A stretch of DNA of 64,000 bases from Brachybacterium sp. FME24 (GTDB taxonomy: Bacteria; Actinomycetota; Actinomycetes; Actinomycetales; Dermabacteraceae), in contig NZ_JABUXV010000002.1 in NCBI RefSeq assembly GCF_014897705.1, positions 62,001 through 126,000 on the forward strand, given 5' to 3'. Positions 54,692 through 62,469 of this stretch are shown in pieces. Under the pieces are notes generated by a model. The model ran no database searches. It was not told the DNA's origin and worked only from the letters and a program-made list of their open reading frames with translations. A program made the translations under genes and the position numbers. Numbering within the stretch: the stretch's first letter is position 1; each line of letters opens with the position of its first letter.

Positions 54692-55742
54692 GCGCGATCA
54701 CCTTCCGTTCGTGGTGGACCTGGTCGTGGTGGATGCAGGCCGCCGCGTGGGTCATGTCCGCCGGCCGCTGGGTGAGGGTGATCAGCTCGGGCTCGGCCTC
54801 TCGGCACTCGTCGGTCGCGAGCTCGCAGCGCGGCGCGAAGGCGCACCCGGGAGGCAGCGTCGCCAGCGACGGCGGGGCCCCGGGGATCGAGGCGAGCTCC
54901 GGCAGGTCGCCGGTGACCGGTGGGACGGCGTTGATGAGCTTGGAGGTGTACGGGTGCTTGGGCGCGGTGAAGATGTCCTTCGTCGTGCCGGTCTCGATGA
55001 CCTTCCCGGCGTACATCGTGACCACCCGATCGGCGAGCTCCGCAGCGAGCGCCAGATCGTGCGAGATGAAGATCATCGCGAACCTGTACTCGACGCGCAG
55101 CTCTGCGAGCAGGTCGATCACCGTGCGCTGGGTGAGGATGTCCAGCGCGGTGGTCGGCTCGTCCAGCACCAGCAGCCGCGGGCGCAGCAGCAGGCCGGTC
55201 GCGATCAGCGCACGCTGCTTCATGCCTCCGGACAGCTCGTGCGGGTAGCTGCCGAGCACGCGCCGGGGCTCGAGCCGCACGGACCGCAGAGCCTCCGCGG
55301 AGCGTTCGAGGACCTCGCGGCGCGGCATCCGTCCGTGCGCGTGATCGAGAAGCGTGTCGGCCATCTGCTGGCCGACCGTGAGCACCGGGTTGAAGGCGTT
55401 CTGGGCACCCTGGAACACCATGGCCGCCTCCGACCATCGCCACCGTCGCAGCTGCTGGGCCGTCATGGCGGTCACGTCCTTCGTCGCGCCGTCCTCGCCG
55501 GTGAAGGCGACGGACCCGCCCGTGATCTCCCCGAGCGTGGGCAGCAGGCGCAGCAGCGCCAGCCCCAGCGTGGTCTTCCCGGACCCGGACTCGCCGACCA
55601 GGGCCAGCGAAGAATCGGGATACAGGTCGAAGCTGACGCCGCGCAGAGCGCGGACCCGGGTGTCCTTCCCGGTGCGGTACGCGACCTCGAGGTCGCGTGC
55701 CGACAGGACGGGGGCGGGGTCGGTAGTCGTCTCTGGGCTCAT
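54684..55742 (-). CDS. Opp/Dpp-type ABC transporter ATPase, DppD/OppD-like
   Basis: 352 residues. Walker A LALVGESGSGKTTLGLALLR, Q-loop MVFQGAQNAFNPVLTVGQQM, signature LSGGMKQRALIATGL, Walker B LLVLDEPTTALDILTQ and switch FISHDLALAAELADRV. The C-terminal FAPRCELATDECREAEPELI belongs to the oligopeptide/dipeptide transporter tail. The ATG at 55742 overlaps the stop of the upstream permease (TGATG). It acts as a heterodimer with 53618-54691. Confidence 0.93.
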   Translation of the reverse strand: MSPETTTDPAPVLSARDLEVAYRTGKDTRVRALRGVSFDLYPDSSLALVGESGSGKTTLGLALLRLLPTLGEITGGSVAFTGEDGATKDVTAMTAQQLRRWRWSEAAMVFQGAQNAFNPVLTVGQQMADTLLDHAHGRMPRREVLERSAEALRSVRLEPRRVLGSYPHELSGGMKQRALIATGLLLRPRLLVLDEPTTALDILTQRTVIDLLAELRVEYRFAMIFISHDLALAAELADRVVTMYAGKVIETGTTKDIFTAPKHPYTSKLINAVPPVTGDLPELASIPGAPPSLATLPPGCAFAPRCELATDECREAEPELITLTQRPADMTHAAACIHHDQVHHERKVIARA

Positions 55743-56665
55743 CAGCGGTCCCTCAATCGTGGGTTCAGGATCTCTTCGAGGGTGCGGGTCAGCAGGATCA
55801 GCCCCAGCTGCAGCAGGACGATCATCGTGACCGGGGCGACGATGTACGGCATCGCGTCGGGGTTGAACATCGCACCCTTGGTCCAGGCGTCGTTGATCAT
55901 GATTCCCCAGTTCACGCCCTTCTGCGGGGCGAGGCCGAGCAGGTACAGGCCCACCATCGCGTAGATCGCGTTGGTGACCGCGATGATGAAGTTGATCAGG
56001 ATGTAGCTGGCCATGTTGGGGACGATCTCCCCGAACACGATGCGCACCCACCCGACGTCGAGCAGCTGCGCCGCCTCGACGAACTCGCGCTCCTTGAGCG
56101 ACAGCACCTGGGCGCGGATCGAACGCATCAGCACCGGCCAGGTCAGGATGCCGATGATGACGCCCAGCAGGACCGGCGAGTCCAGGTTGTAGAACGCGCC
56201 GACCACGGCCAGCAGCACGATCTGCGGGACGGTCATCACGATGTCGGTCAACTGGAGCATCAGGGCATCGAAGCGGCCGCCGAAGTAGCCGGCGAGCGCG
56301 CCGATGGCCACGGCGATCACAGTGGTGATGGAGGCGGCGAGGAACCCGACCATCAGCACGGTCTGCCCGCCGATGACCAGCAGGTGCAGGGTGTCCTTGC
56401 CGCTGCCTTCGAGGCCGAGCCAGTGCTGGGCACTGGGGCCCTCCCAGGCGCGGGCCGCGTCACCGGGCACCTGGGTTCCGACCACCAGAGGGCCCACCAG
56501 GGAGACCAGCAGGATGGCGAGAACCAGGCACAGGCCGATGAAGCCGGAGGTGCTCCTGGTCAGTTCATTGAAGAGCCGGCGCAGTGGACTGACTCCGACA
56601 GCTTTGCCGGCCACGGGGGCCGGGACGCCGGTCCCTGCAGCGGTGGGCGGAGCGGCGGCGCTCAT
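55742..56665 (-). CDS. Opp/Dpp-type ABC transporter permease, DppC/OppC-like
   Basis: 307 residues. An N-terminal cytoplasmic stretch (PLRRLFNELTRSTSGFIGLC) leads into six predicted helices. The GKDTLHLLVIGGQTVLMVGF segment and the EAA-type loop FVEAAQLLDVGWVRIVFGEI are typical of OppC. The ATG at 56665 overlaps the DppB-like stop by 4 bases; its stop overlaps the ATPase start. Confidence 0.93.
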   Translation of the reverse strand: MSAAAPPTAAGTGVPAPVAGKAVGVSPLRRLFNELTRSTSGFIGLCLVLAILLVSLVGPLVVGTQVPGDAARAWEGPSAQHWLGLEGSGKDTLHLLVIGGQTVLMVGFLAASITTVIAVAIGALAGYFGGRFDALMLQLTDIVMTVPQIVLLAVVGAFYNLDSPVLLGVIIGILTWPVLMRSIRAQVLSLKEREFVEAAQLLDVGWVRIVFGEIVPNMASYILINFIIAVTNAIYAMVGLYLLGLAPQKGVNWGIMINDAWTKGAMFNPDAMPYIVAPVTMIVLLQLGLILLTRTLEEILNPRLRDR

Positions 56666-57762
56666 GCGGCACCTCCTTCGCCGAGTCGGATCCGAGGATC
56701 GAGGGCGGCGTTGATCAGGTCGGCCGCGAGGTTCGCGAGCACCACGGTGACGGTCACCACCAGCAGCACCCCTTGGATCGTCGGGTAGTCACGGGTGTTG
56801 ATCGACTCGAAGAGCAACAGCCCGACGCCCTCGTACGAGAACGTCTGCTCGACGAAGATCGCGCCGCCGACGATGAAGCCGGCCTGGGTGGCGATCTGTG
56901 CGATCAGCGGCAGCAGGGCGTTGCGGCCGACGTAGTTGGTCTGGATCCGGGATTCCTTCAGGCCGCGCGCCTTCGCGACGGTCACGTAGTCCTCGCCCAG
57001 CACCTGGGTGGTCGAGGCCTTCATGATCAGCGCCCAGGTCCCCACGGTGGTGAGGATGTACGTGATCATCGGAAGGGTCGCGTGGTAGCCGATGTCCGAG
57101 AGGAACCGCAACGAGAATTCAGGTTCGACCCCGGGTGACATGTTGCCGCGCATTCGCGTGTAGTCGATGATCTCGAGCTGGACGGCGCCGACCACCACGA
57201 TCAGGATCGCGAGCAGGTAGTTGGGGATCGCGTGGAAGCCACTGCCGATGATGGAGACCGCGTGGTCGATGACCCCGCCACGGCGGTAGGCCATGATCAT
57301 GCCGAGGATCAGCCCGATGGTGATGGAGATGAGCAGCGCGAGGCCGACGCTGTACAGCGTCCACGGAAGGTGCTGGGCGATCTTCTCGGTGACCGTCACG
57401 CCGGGCGTCGCGATCGAGGTGCCCATGTCTCCCTGGACCAGCCCCACCAGGTAATCGATGTACTGGCGCCAGATCGGGGTCGCCGGATCGAAGCGGAAGA
57501 AGTTGCTCGCCTCGGCCGCAGCCTGTTCGTAGCTCTTCCCGTACAGGGCGATCTGCTGGTTGATGTAGACGTCCACGGGGTTGCCCGGGAGCAGGCGCAC
57601 CATCAGGAACACACCGGAGGCGACCACCCAGACCACGAACAGCGACCGCAGCAGGCGGCGAAGGATGAACGAGTGGTAGATCCGGTGCCCGAGCGGTGCG
57701 CGGGGACGTGCGTGCGGTCGAGACCCCGGCGGGGCCTCGGACGTCGATACATCAGCGGTCAT
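56662..57762 (-). CDS. Opp/Dpp-type ABC transporter permease, DppB/OppB-like
   Basis: 366 residues, first gene of the six-gene leftward operon. Family markers are LRRLLRSLFVVWVVASGVFL, LLPGNPVDVYINQQI, FDPATPIWRQYIDYLVGLVQGDMGTS-like text and the EAA loop YVTVAKARGLKESRIQTNYV. The insert YTRMRGNMSPGVEPEFSLRF is longer than in classical peptide permeases. The ATG at 57762 has AAGGAG four bases upstream. The 57763-58235 region upstream holds repeats but no promoter I could define confidently. Confidence 0.93.
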   Translation of the reverse strand: MTADVSTSEAPPGSRPHARPRAPLGHRIYHSFILRRLLRSLFVVWVVASGVFLMVRLLPGNPVDVYINQQIALYGKSYEQAAAEASNFFRFDPATPIWRQYIDYLVGLVQGDMGTSIATPGVTVTEKIAQHLPWTLYSVGLALLISITIGLILGMIMAYRRGGVIDHAVSIIGSGFHAIPNYLLAILIVVVGAVQLEIIDYTRMRGNMSPGVEPEFSLRFLSDIGYHATLPMITYILTTVGTWALIMKASTTQVLGEDYVTVAKARGLKESRIQTNYVGRNALLPLIAQIATQAGFIVGGAIFVEQTFSYEGVGLLLFESINTRDYPTIQGVLLVVTVTVVLANLAADLINAALDPRIRLGEGGAA

Positions 57763-57990
57763 TGCTCTCCTTCGACAAGCGACAGTGCTCGATGCGAAAC
57801 TCTAACCACGATGTGACTGCCGCCACGCCAAAAACTAGGTCACAGTTCGATCAGTTCTGCGCGATTGCTGCGTATAACGGTCACGAACGCGCTCTGCCGG
57901 GGTATCGCGGCGTCGGGCGTGTCGTGCCCGCGCGCCGGTCTTCCCGTCTCCCGATACACGCGCCACGCCGCAGCTCGGCCCTCGCCCCGT

Positions 57991-58034
57991 CACCCCTGCA
58001 GCTCGGCACCCCGGCACCCCTGCAGCTCGGCACC
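57991..58034 (+). repeat. 20-bp direct repeat pair
   Basis: CACCCCTGCAGCTCGGCACC occurs at 57991-58010 and 58015-58034, with degenerate relatives of the GCAGCTCGGC core at 57968 and 58051. It is part of a 473-base gene-free region (57763-58235). Confidence 0.7.
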
Positions 58035-58075
58035 GCGCATATCGGCAGCCCGCAGCTCAGCAACCCGCCAGTCCC

Positions 58076-58121
58076 GCACCCCCGCACCCCCGCACCCCCG
58101 CACCCCCGCACCCCCGCACCC
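58076..58121 (-). repeat. 8-bp tandem repeat, G-quadruplex-prone on the minus strand
   Basis: GCACCCCC is repeated five full times plus a partial copy (58076-58121). On the minus strand this reads GGGGGTGC repeated, that is four or more G5 runs separated by 3-base TGC loops, a textbook G-quadruplex pattern. It lies directly 3' of the hairpin 58123-58173 as seen from the GH106 gene. Confidence 0.8.
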
Positions 58122-58122
58122 A

Positions 58123-58173
58123 GAGTTGATCGACGAAAACTTCCAGAATGTGGAAGTTCTCGTCGATCAACTC
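58123..58173 (-). terminator. Long hairpin of a repeated element, copy 1 (after GH106)
   Basis: GAGTTGATCGACGAAAAC and 5 more bases (58123-58145) pair with 58151-58173: a 23-bp stem with one mismatch and a 5-base loop. It lies 62 bases downstream of the GH106 stop and is followed by the G-rich repeat. A near-identical hairpin is at 61018-61068, also downstream of a leftward gene. A terminator role is inferred. Confidence 0.75.
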
Positions 58174-58186
58174 CACCGGTCGGCGA

Positions 58187-58260
58187 CAGAGCACGGGTCA
58201 GGTGGACGCAGCACGGCCGGGCGGCAGAGCAAGCGTCACGCCGACGCGGCCGGGCGAGGC
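58187..58260 (+). repeat. About 38-bp tandem duplication flanking hairpin copy 1
   Basis: Unit 1 (58187-58224) begins CAGAGCACGGGTCAGGTGG; unit 2 (from 58225) begins CAGAGCAAGCGTCACGCCG and ends in the same GCCGGGCG. The second unit runs into the last codons of GH106, so the PQPRPAASA tail of that enzyme may derive from the repeat. Related units are at 61082-61159. Confidence 0.55.
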
Positions 58261-60935
58261 TGCGGAGCTCCACCGTGGATCCGGTGCAGGACGGGGACGG
58301 CGTGCAGGCCCGATTCGACCTGATCCATCGCGAGGTCGAGGTCCTGCTGCTGGAACCGTGCACCGTAGACCCGATGACTCTGGGCGACGACGCCCGCGGC
58401 GTCCGGATCCGTGGCGACCCGTCCGGCGGCGGTGTTGTGCACGACCAGGCGCAGCGTGTTCTCCCCGGGACGCAGTGCATCCGAGAGGTCGATCCGGTGC
58501 GGGGCATCCCAGATCACGCCGCTGAACTCGCCGTTCACGGAGACGACCGCGATCTCCCGCACCGGGGGTGCGATGAGCGCGCGATAGCTCTTCGCCTCCC
58601 GCGTCGTGTTCTCGATCGGCCGGCTCGGTCCGAGGTCGAGAAGCAGGCGATATCCGGCCTCGAGCCAGGCCGGCTCGAGGTGCACCGTGGTCTCGTAGGT
58701 GCCGGCTCCGCAGTACCCAGGATGCTCGTCCTCCCAGCGATGCGGCAGGACCACCTCGGCGCCTGTTCCCGCGCGGGTTCCCGCCGCGGGGTCGCCATCG
58801 CTGAGGTCGGGACCCCTGAGTTCCCCGTCCCCGAGGAGGAAGCGCCACGGGCCGTCGAGTCGGATCGAGCTGGGGCCGTGCGCACGCTGCGCCCCATCGG
58901 CATCCGCGTCGTCGGGATTCACGCCGTCGGCGTCCCCACCATCGGGCGCGGTCAGCACTCCGCTTCCGAGATCCACCTGTGCCCCGGCTCCCGCACCGGT
59001 CCCGATCAGCACGGTCGCCTCGTAGGGGTGCAGCGTCACGAGGATCCCACCCCCATCCCGCTGCGCGGGCGATGTCTCTCCACTGTGGGGATCCCAGTGC
59101 TCGTAGTCGGCGCTGCTCTCACGCGGAGTGAGGCGGACGGTGTGCACGGTGGCCCCGGTATTGGCCACGAAGTACAGCTCGCCACCGGCCACGCGCCGGT
59201 GGACCACGCCGATCTCGCCGTCGCCGCCGTCCAGGGCGACGTCCGGTGGCAGGGAGGCGGCGAGGGTGTCCGGGAAGGTCTGCCGGCTCGCGGACATCGC
59301 CTCGGGGTAGGTCGGGGAGTCGACGGCGATCACCATGCCGCCGGCCTCGCGCACGGCATCGAGCCAGGCGCGAGTGCGCACCGGGAGGGTGGTGACCGCG
59401 GGGAGCACCACCACGGGAACGTCCTGCGGGTCGAGCACCTCGAGTCCCTGATCATCGATCAGGTCGATGTCGTAGCCGGCACGACGGATGGCCGCGGGGA
59501 TCTCGGGTCCGATGTGGTCGCGGCAGGCGCGCCACAGGTCGAAGCCCTCGCCGTGAGCGGCGTAGACGTCGAAAATGGGCAGGTAGAGCTTCACGTCGGC
59601 CACCGGATCGCCCTGTCGCAGCAGCCACGACAGGCGGGTCAGATAGGCGGTCAGCTCCGGCATCGCGGGCCACCACGGGTTGCGATCGTCCAGGGCCCCG
59701 GCGGCGTAGACGGTCCTTCCCAGGCCCGGGGCCTCGGGCGGCGAGTAGGGCCATCCGTGGCCCACGAAGTGGTTGATCCCCAGCAGGAAGTGCTCGTGCG
59801 CCTCGCCCTTGAGATCCAGGGGCGTGGCACGGAACGACGGGGAATGCACCCAGGTCCAGATCTCGCTGGAGATCACCTCGCGCCGATACAGGTGGCCGGC
59901 CGAGGAGGCCCACCTCGACTGCGGCAGACCGGTCCACCCCCAGCCCTCGCCCTCGATGAGGTCCGCGAAGCGGTTCGAGCTCAGCGAGACCGGAGGCTCG
60001 CCGTAGGCCTGGATCCGCCACGGCACCCCGTGCTCGCCGGCCCACTGCTGACAAACGGCCACGAAGTTCTCCTCGACCAGTTCGGTCAGAGTGCGGCCGA
60101 CGTCGATGCGGAACTCAGCAGAGCCCGGCTCCTCGATCTGCAACCGGTGCAGCAGGGGCAGCGGGTCGTAGCCGCGGCGGCGCGCGAACTCCTCGGGCAG
60201 GCGCGGAGTCCAGCTCGCGCCGTACACCTCGAGGCTGTCGCAGAACACGGAGCCGAGCAGTTCGGCGGGGACGGCCGCGAGCAGGGCCTCTCCCACGACG
60301 GCGAGGTGGTGCCGGGTGGCGTCGGCCGAGAGATGGTCCAGCACCGGACCCTCGGCGCCGGCGGCGGACCGCTTGACCTGCTGACCGGTGACCTGCGACC
60401 AGGCGAGCAGCACCGTGCGAGGGCCATGCCCGGCGGGAACCCGCAGCACGCCGTCCTCCAGGGGAAGCGGCTCCCACGCCTCCGGTGGGGAGCCGTCACC
60501 CAGGAAGGCGGCCACCAGCTGGTCACCCGGCCAGGGCGTGACCAGCGGGACCTCGAACGGGGCGGGCGACACGTCCCGGCGCTCCCAGCGCAGTGAGCGG
60601 GAGGCGTGCTCGGAGCCGATGTGGGGGCCGCCGTAGGACCAGCCGCTGCCCAGGGTCACGTCGAAGCGCAGGCCCAGGTCGCGGGCGGTCTCGGCCGCAT
60701 GGCGGAGGTGACCGAGCGCGGCGTCCGAGAGGTAGGTGTCCGACCCCGCCTGCAGCGGGTAGACGAAGCTGACCTCCGCTCCACCCAGTCCGGCCGCGGC
60801 CATCGCGCGCAGCTCGCGGTCGATCTCGGCGTCCTCCACGTCGGGGCCGAACCACCACCAGCGCATCATCGGCCGCGCCGCCGGGTCGGGCTCGCTGAAC
60901 CCGGCACGGATCCCCTTGAGTGTTCGTCCCGTCAT
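58236..60935 (-). CDS. GH106 alpha-L-rhamnosidase family protein
   Basis: 899 residues, no signal peptide. The opening RPMMRWWWFGPDVEDAEIDR and ELRAMAAAGLGGAEVSFVYP is the GH106 signature. WTWVHSPSFRATPLDLKGEA, FLLGINHFVGHGWPYSPP and VYAAGALDDRNPWWPAMPEL follow. The C-terminal carbohydrate-binding-like beta-sandwich has SIRLDGPWRFLLGDGEL and PHRWEDEHPGYCGAGTYETT. It would cleave alpha-L-rhamnosyl bonds, for example in rhamnogalacturonan side structures. The ATG at 60935 has AGAGGA upstream and drops a 36-residue leader encoded by the intergenic repeat. An Asp/Gly-rich insertion (about 680-710) looks like a linker. Confidence 0.88.
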   Translation of the reverse strand: MTGRTLKGIRAGFSEPDPAARPMMRWWWFGPDVEDAEIDRELRAMAAAGLGGAEVSFVYPLQAGSDTYLSDAALGHLRHAAETARDLGLRFDVTLGSGWSYGGPHIGSEHASRSLRWERRDVSPAPFEVPLVTPWPGDQLVAAFLGDGSPPEAWEPLPLEDGVLRVPAGHGPRTVLLAWSQVTGQQVKRSAAGAEGPVLDHLSADATRHHLAVVGEALLAAVPAELLGSVFCDSLEVYGASWTPRLPEEFARRRGYDPLPLLHRLQIEEPGSAEFRIDVGRTLTELVEENFVAVCQQWAGEHGVPWRIQAYGEPPVSLSSNRFADLIEGEGWGWTGLPQSRWASSAGHLYRREVISSEIWTWVHSPSFRATPLDLKGEAHEHFLLGINHFVGHGWPYSPPEAPGLGRTVYAAGALDDRNPWWPAMPELTAYLTRLSWLLRQGDPVADVKLYLPIFDVYAAHGEGFDLWRACRDHIGPEIPAAIRRAGYDIDLIDDQGLEVLDPQDVPVVVLPAVTTLPVRTRAWLDAVREAGGMVIAVDSPTYPEAMSASRQTFPDTLAASLPPDVALDGGDGEIGVVHRRVAGGELYFVANTGATVHTVRLTPRESSADYEHWDPHSGETSPAQRDGGGILVTLHPYEATVLIGTGAGAGAQVDLGSGVLTAPDGGDADGVNPDDADADGAQRAHGPSSIRLDGPWRFLLGDGELRGPDLSDGDPAAGTRAGTGAEVVLPHRWEDEHPGYCGAGTYETTVHLEPAWLEAGYRLLLDLGPSRPIENTTREAKSYRALIAPPVREIAVVSVNGEFSGVIWDAPHRIDLSDALRPGENTLRLVVHNTAAGRVATDPDAAGVVAQSHRVYGARFQQQDLDLAMDQVESGLHAVPVLHRIHGGAPQPRPAASA

Positions 60936-61017
60936 GGCCGTCCTCTGCTGTGGTTGTCGGTCACTGATCGCACCTCTCCCCCGGTTCTCGTCGCGTCCTC
61001 CCCTGCCCCGCACCCTC

Positions 61018-61068
61018 GAGTTGATCGACGAGAACTTCCACATCCTGGAAGATTTCGTCGATCAACTG
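61018..61068 (-). terminator. Long hairpin of a repeated element, copy 2 (after the first Gfo/Idh/MocA gene)
   Basis: The left arm 61018-61040 (GAGTTGATCGACGAGAAC plus TTCCA) pairs with 61046-61068 through 23 positions with two mismatches and one G-U. It is the same sequence as copy 1 at 58123-58173. On the minus strand it is followed by GGGTGCGGGGCAGGGG, again G-rich. It lies 144 bases after the stop at 61213. Confidence 0.75.
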
Positions 61069-61081
61069 CACGGGCCGGCGG

Positions 61082-61159
61082 CAGGGGCGATGCTCCGGCG
61101 GACGCGACGAGACAAGGCGACAGGGGCGATGATCCGGCGGACACGACAGGACGAGGCGG
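61082..61159 (+). repeat. Two 39-bp tandem repeats flanking hairpin copy 2
   Basis: Units 61082-61120 and 61121-61159 both begin CAGGGGCGATG and contain TCCGGCGGAC; they differ at seven positions. They are related to the units at 58187-58260 (shared TC.GG.GGACGC core), so the whole element, not just the hairpin, is duplicated. Confidence 0.7.
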
Positions 61160-61212
61160 CAGGGCTGGGCCGGAGGGTGGCGTGGCGGTCAGCGGGCCGA
61201 CGGCGTCCCGAA

Positions 61213-62469
61213 TCAGCGGGGCGGAGGCGTCCAGACATGCACGGCGTCCTCCCGCGCCCAGCTCACCCCGAGCTCGCTGAAGGGTCGCCCTTCGGCGAGC
61301 GCGGCCCGCAGGGTCTGCTCGATGTCCTCGACCACCGGGTGCGCGGCGTCCCCCTCCCCCTGCCACTCGATCGCCTCGGCGGCGATCGGGGTGGGATCCG
61401 GGGCGGACTGGATCGCCTCGAGCACAGCGCTGAACGCCCCGGTCGAGGTGAGCGGCGAGATCAGTGCGATGCCGCGGTCCCGCACGTGGACGATGAGGTT
61501 CTCCAGGAGATCGCTGCGCTGGTGCGTCAGCGTTCCGGTCGTGCCGTCCGCCCCGGTGCGCTGGGAGGCGTCGTCCGTGTAGTGCAGGCGGTGGCTGCCG
61601 TCGGGCCCGCTGATCTCTATCCAGGGCGCGCTCTGCTCGGGCGCGGTGGTGGTCAGCGCGCACACCACGGCGGGGCCGTCCCCCATCGGGTCGATCCGCA
61701 GGAAGGTGGTGTCGTCGGCCTCGATGTCGTGGGCCCGGCGCAGCTCCGTGGTCACCGACCGGATGTCGGAGACCTCCTGGATCCCCGCGATGACCAGGCC
61801 CGCGTGCACAGCGTGGGCGAGCGGGTTGGTCGCGACGCCGTCGGCCACCCGTCGGCCGTTCAGCCGGCGCCTGCCGGCCCAGGCCGAGCGGCGGTAATAG
61901 GCCCGATCGCGCCGCCAGGCCCCGTACACATGCACCGCGTCGATCCGCCCGAGAGCCTCCGTCGCGACCTCGTCGCGCAGCACGTCCACGCCGGATCCGC
62001 CGCGAGCCTGGAACCCGACCTGCACCGAGCGTCCGGCGGCGAGCGCCGCCTCGAGCAGTCCACGGAGGTCGGTGAGCGCCGGCACCGGCGGCTTCTCCAG
62101 GTATACGTCGAGCCCGGCGGCGAGCGCCTCGGTCGCGAGCGGTGCGTGGGTGTCGATCGGGGTGGCGATGATGACGATCTCGGGCCGGTCCTGCGGGGGC
62201 GTGGCGTGCAGCAGATCGGCCAGGGAGCGGTGGTGGATCGCTCGCAGCTCCTCGGGCGGCTCGGCCACGTCGACGACGCCGACCAGCCGGGAGATTCCGG
62301 TCGATTCGAGCCGGGCGAGGGTGCGCAGGTGCACGGCGCCGAAGCCGTGCGTGCCGATCAGCGCGATGCGGACGGGACCAGTGGGGTCAGCAGCTCCGCT
62401 GGGTTCAGCGGTGCCAGCAGGCACAGCGGTGCGGGCCGGTGCGATCGGAGTGGCAGGACCGGCGGTCAT
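61213..62469 (-). CDS. Gfo/Idh/MocA-family oxidoreductase
   Basis: 418 residues. After a 35-residue Ala/Pro/Thr-rich leader the Rossmann fold opens with VRIALIGTHGFGAVHLRTLA. The family lysine motif is LDVYLEKPPVPAL, and a C-terminal alpha/beta domain follows (LNGRRVADGVATNPLAHAVH). It would oxidise or reduce a sugar, cyclitol or glycoside with NAD(P). The ATG at 62469 overlaps the stop of the second oxidoreductase by 4 bases, so both are one operon with GH106 downstream. The substrate is unknown; the reversed direction (opening glycosides through oxidation) is possible. Confidence 0.88.
   Translation of the reverse strand: MTAGPATPIAPARTAVPAGTAEPSGAADPTGPVRIALIGTHGFGAVHLRTLARLESTGISRLVGVVDVAEPPEELRAIHHRSLADLLHATPPQDRPEIVIIATPIDTHAPLATEALAAGLDVYLEKPPVPALTDLRGLLEAALAAGRSVQVGFQARGGSGVDVLRDEVATEALGRIDAVHVYGAWRRDRAYYRRSAWAGRRRLNGRRVADGVATNPLAHAVHAGLVIAGIQEVSDIRSVTTELRRAHDIEADDTTFLRIDPMGDGPAVVCALTTTAPEQSAPWIEISGPDGSHRLHYTDDASQRTGADGTTGTLTHQRSDLLENLIVHVRDRGIALISPLTSTGAFSAVLEAIQSAPDPTPIAAEAIEWQGEGDAAHPVVEDIEQTLRAALAEGRPFSELGVSWAREDAVHVWTPPPR

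Noticed and set aside
58076-58121. Possible CRISPR-like array in the tandem repeats
   Set aside because: Units are 8 bp and contiguous with no spacers; no cas genes are present.
57696-60596. A 966-codon rightward open frame through the repeat region and GH106
   Set aside because: It has low-complexity, repetitive composition and is antisense to GH106 with its recognisable domain motifs.
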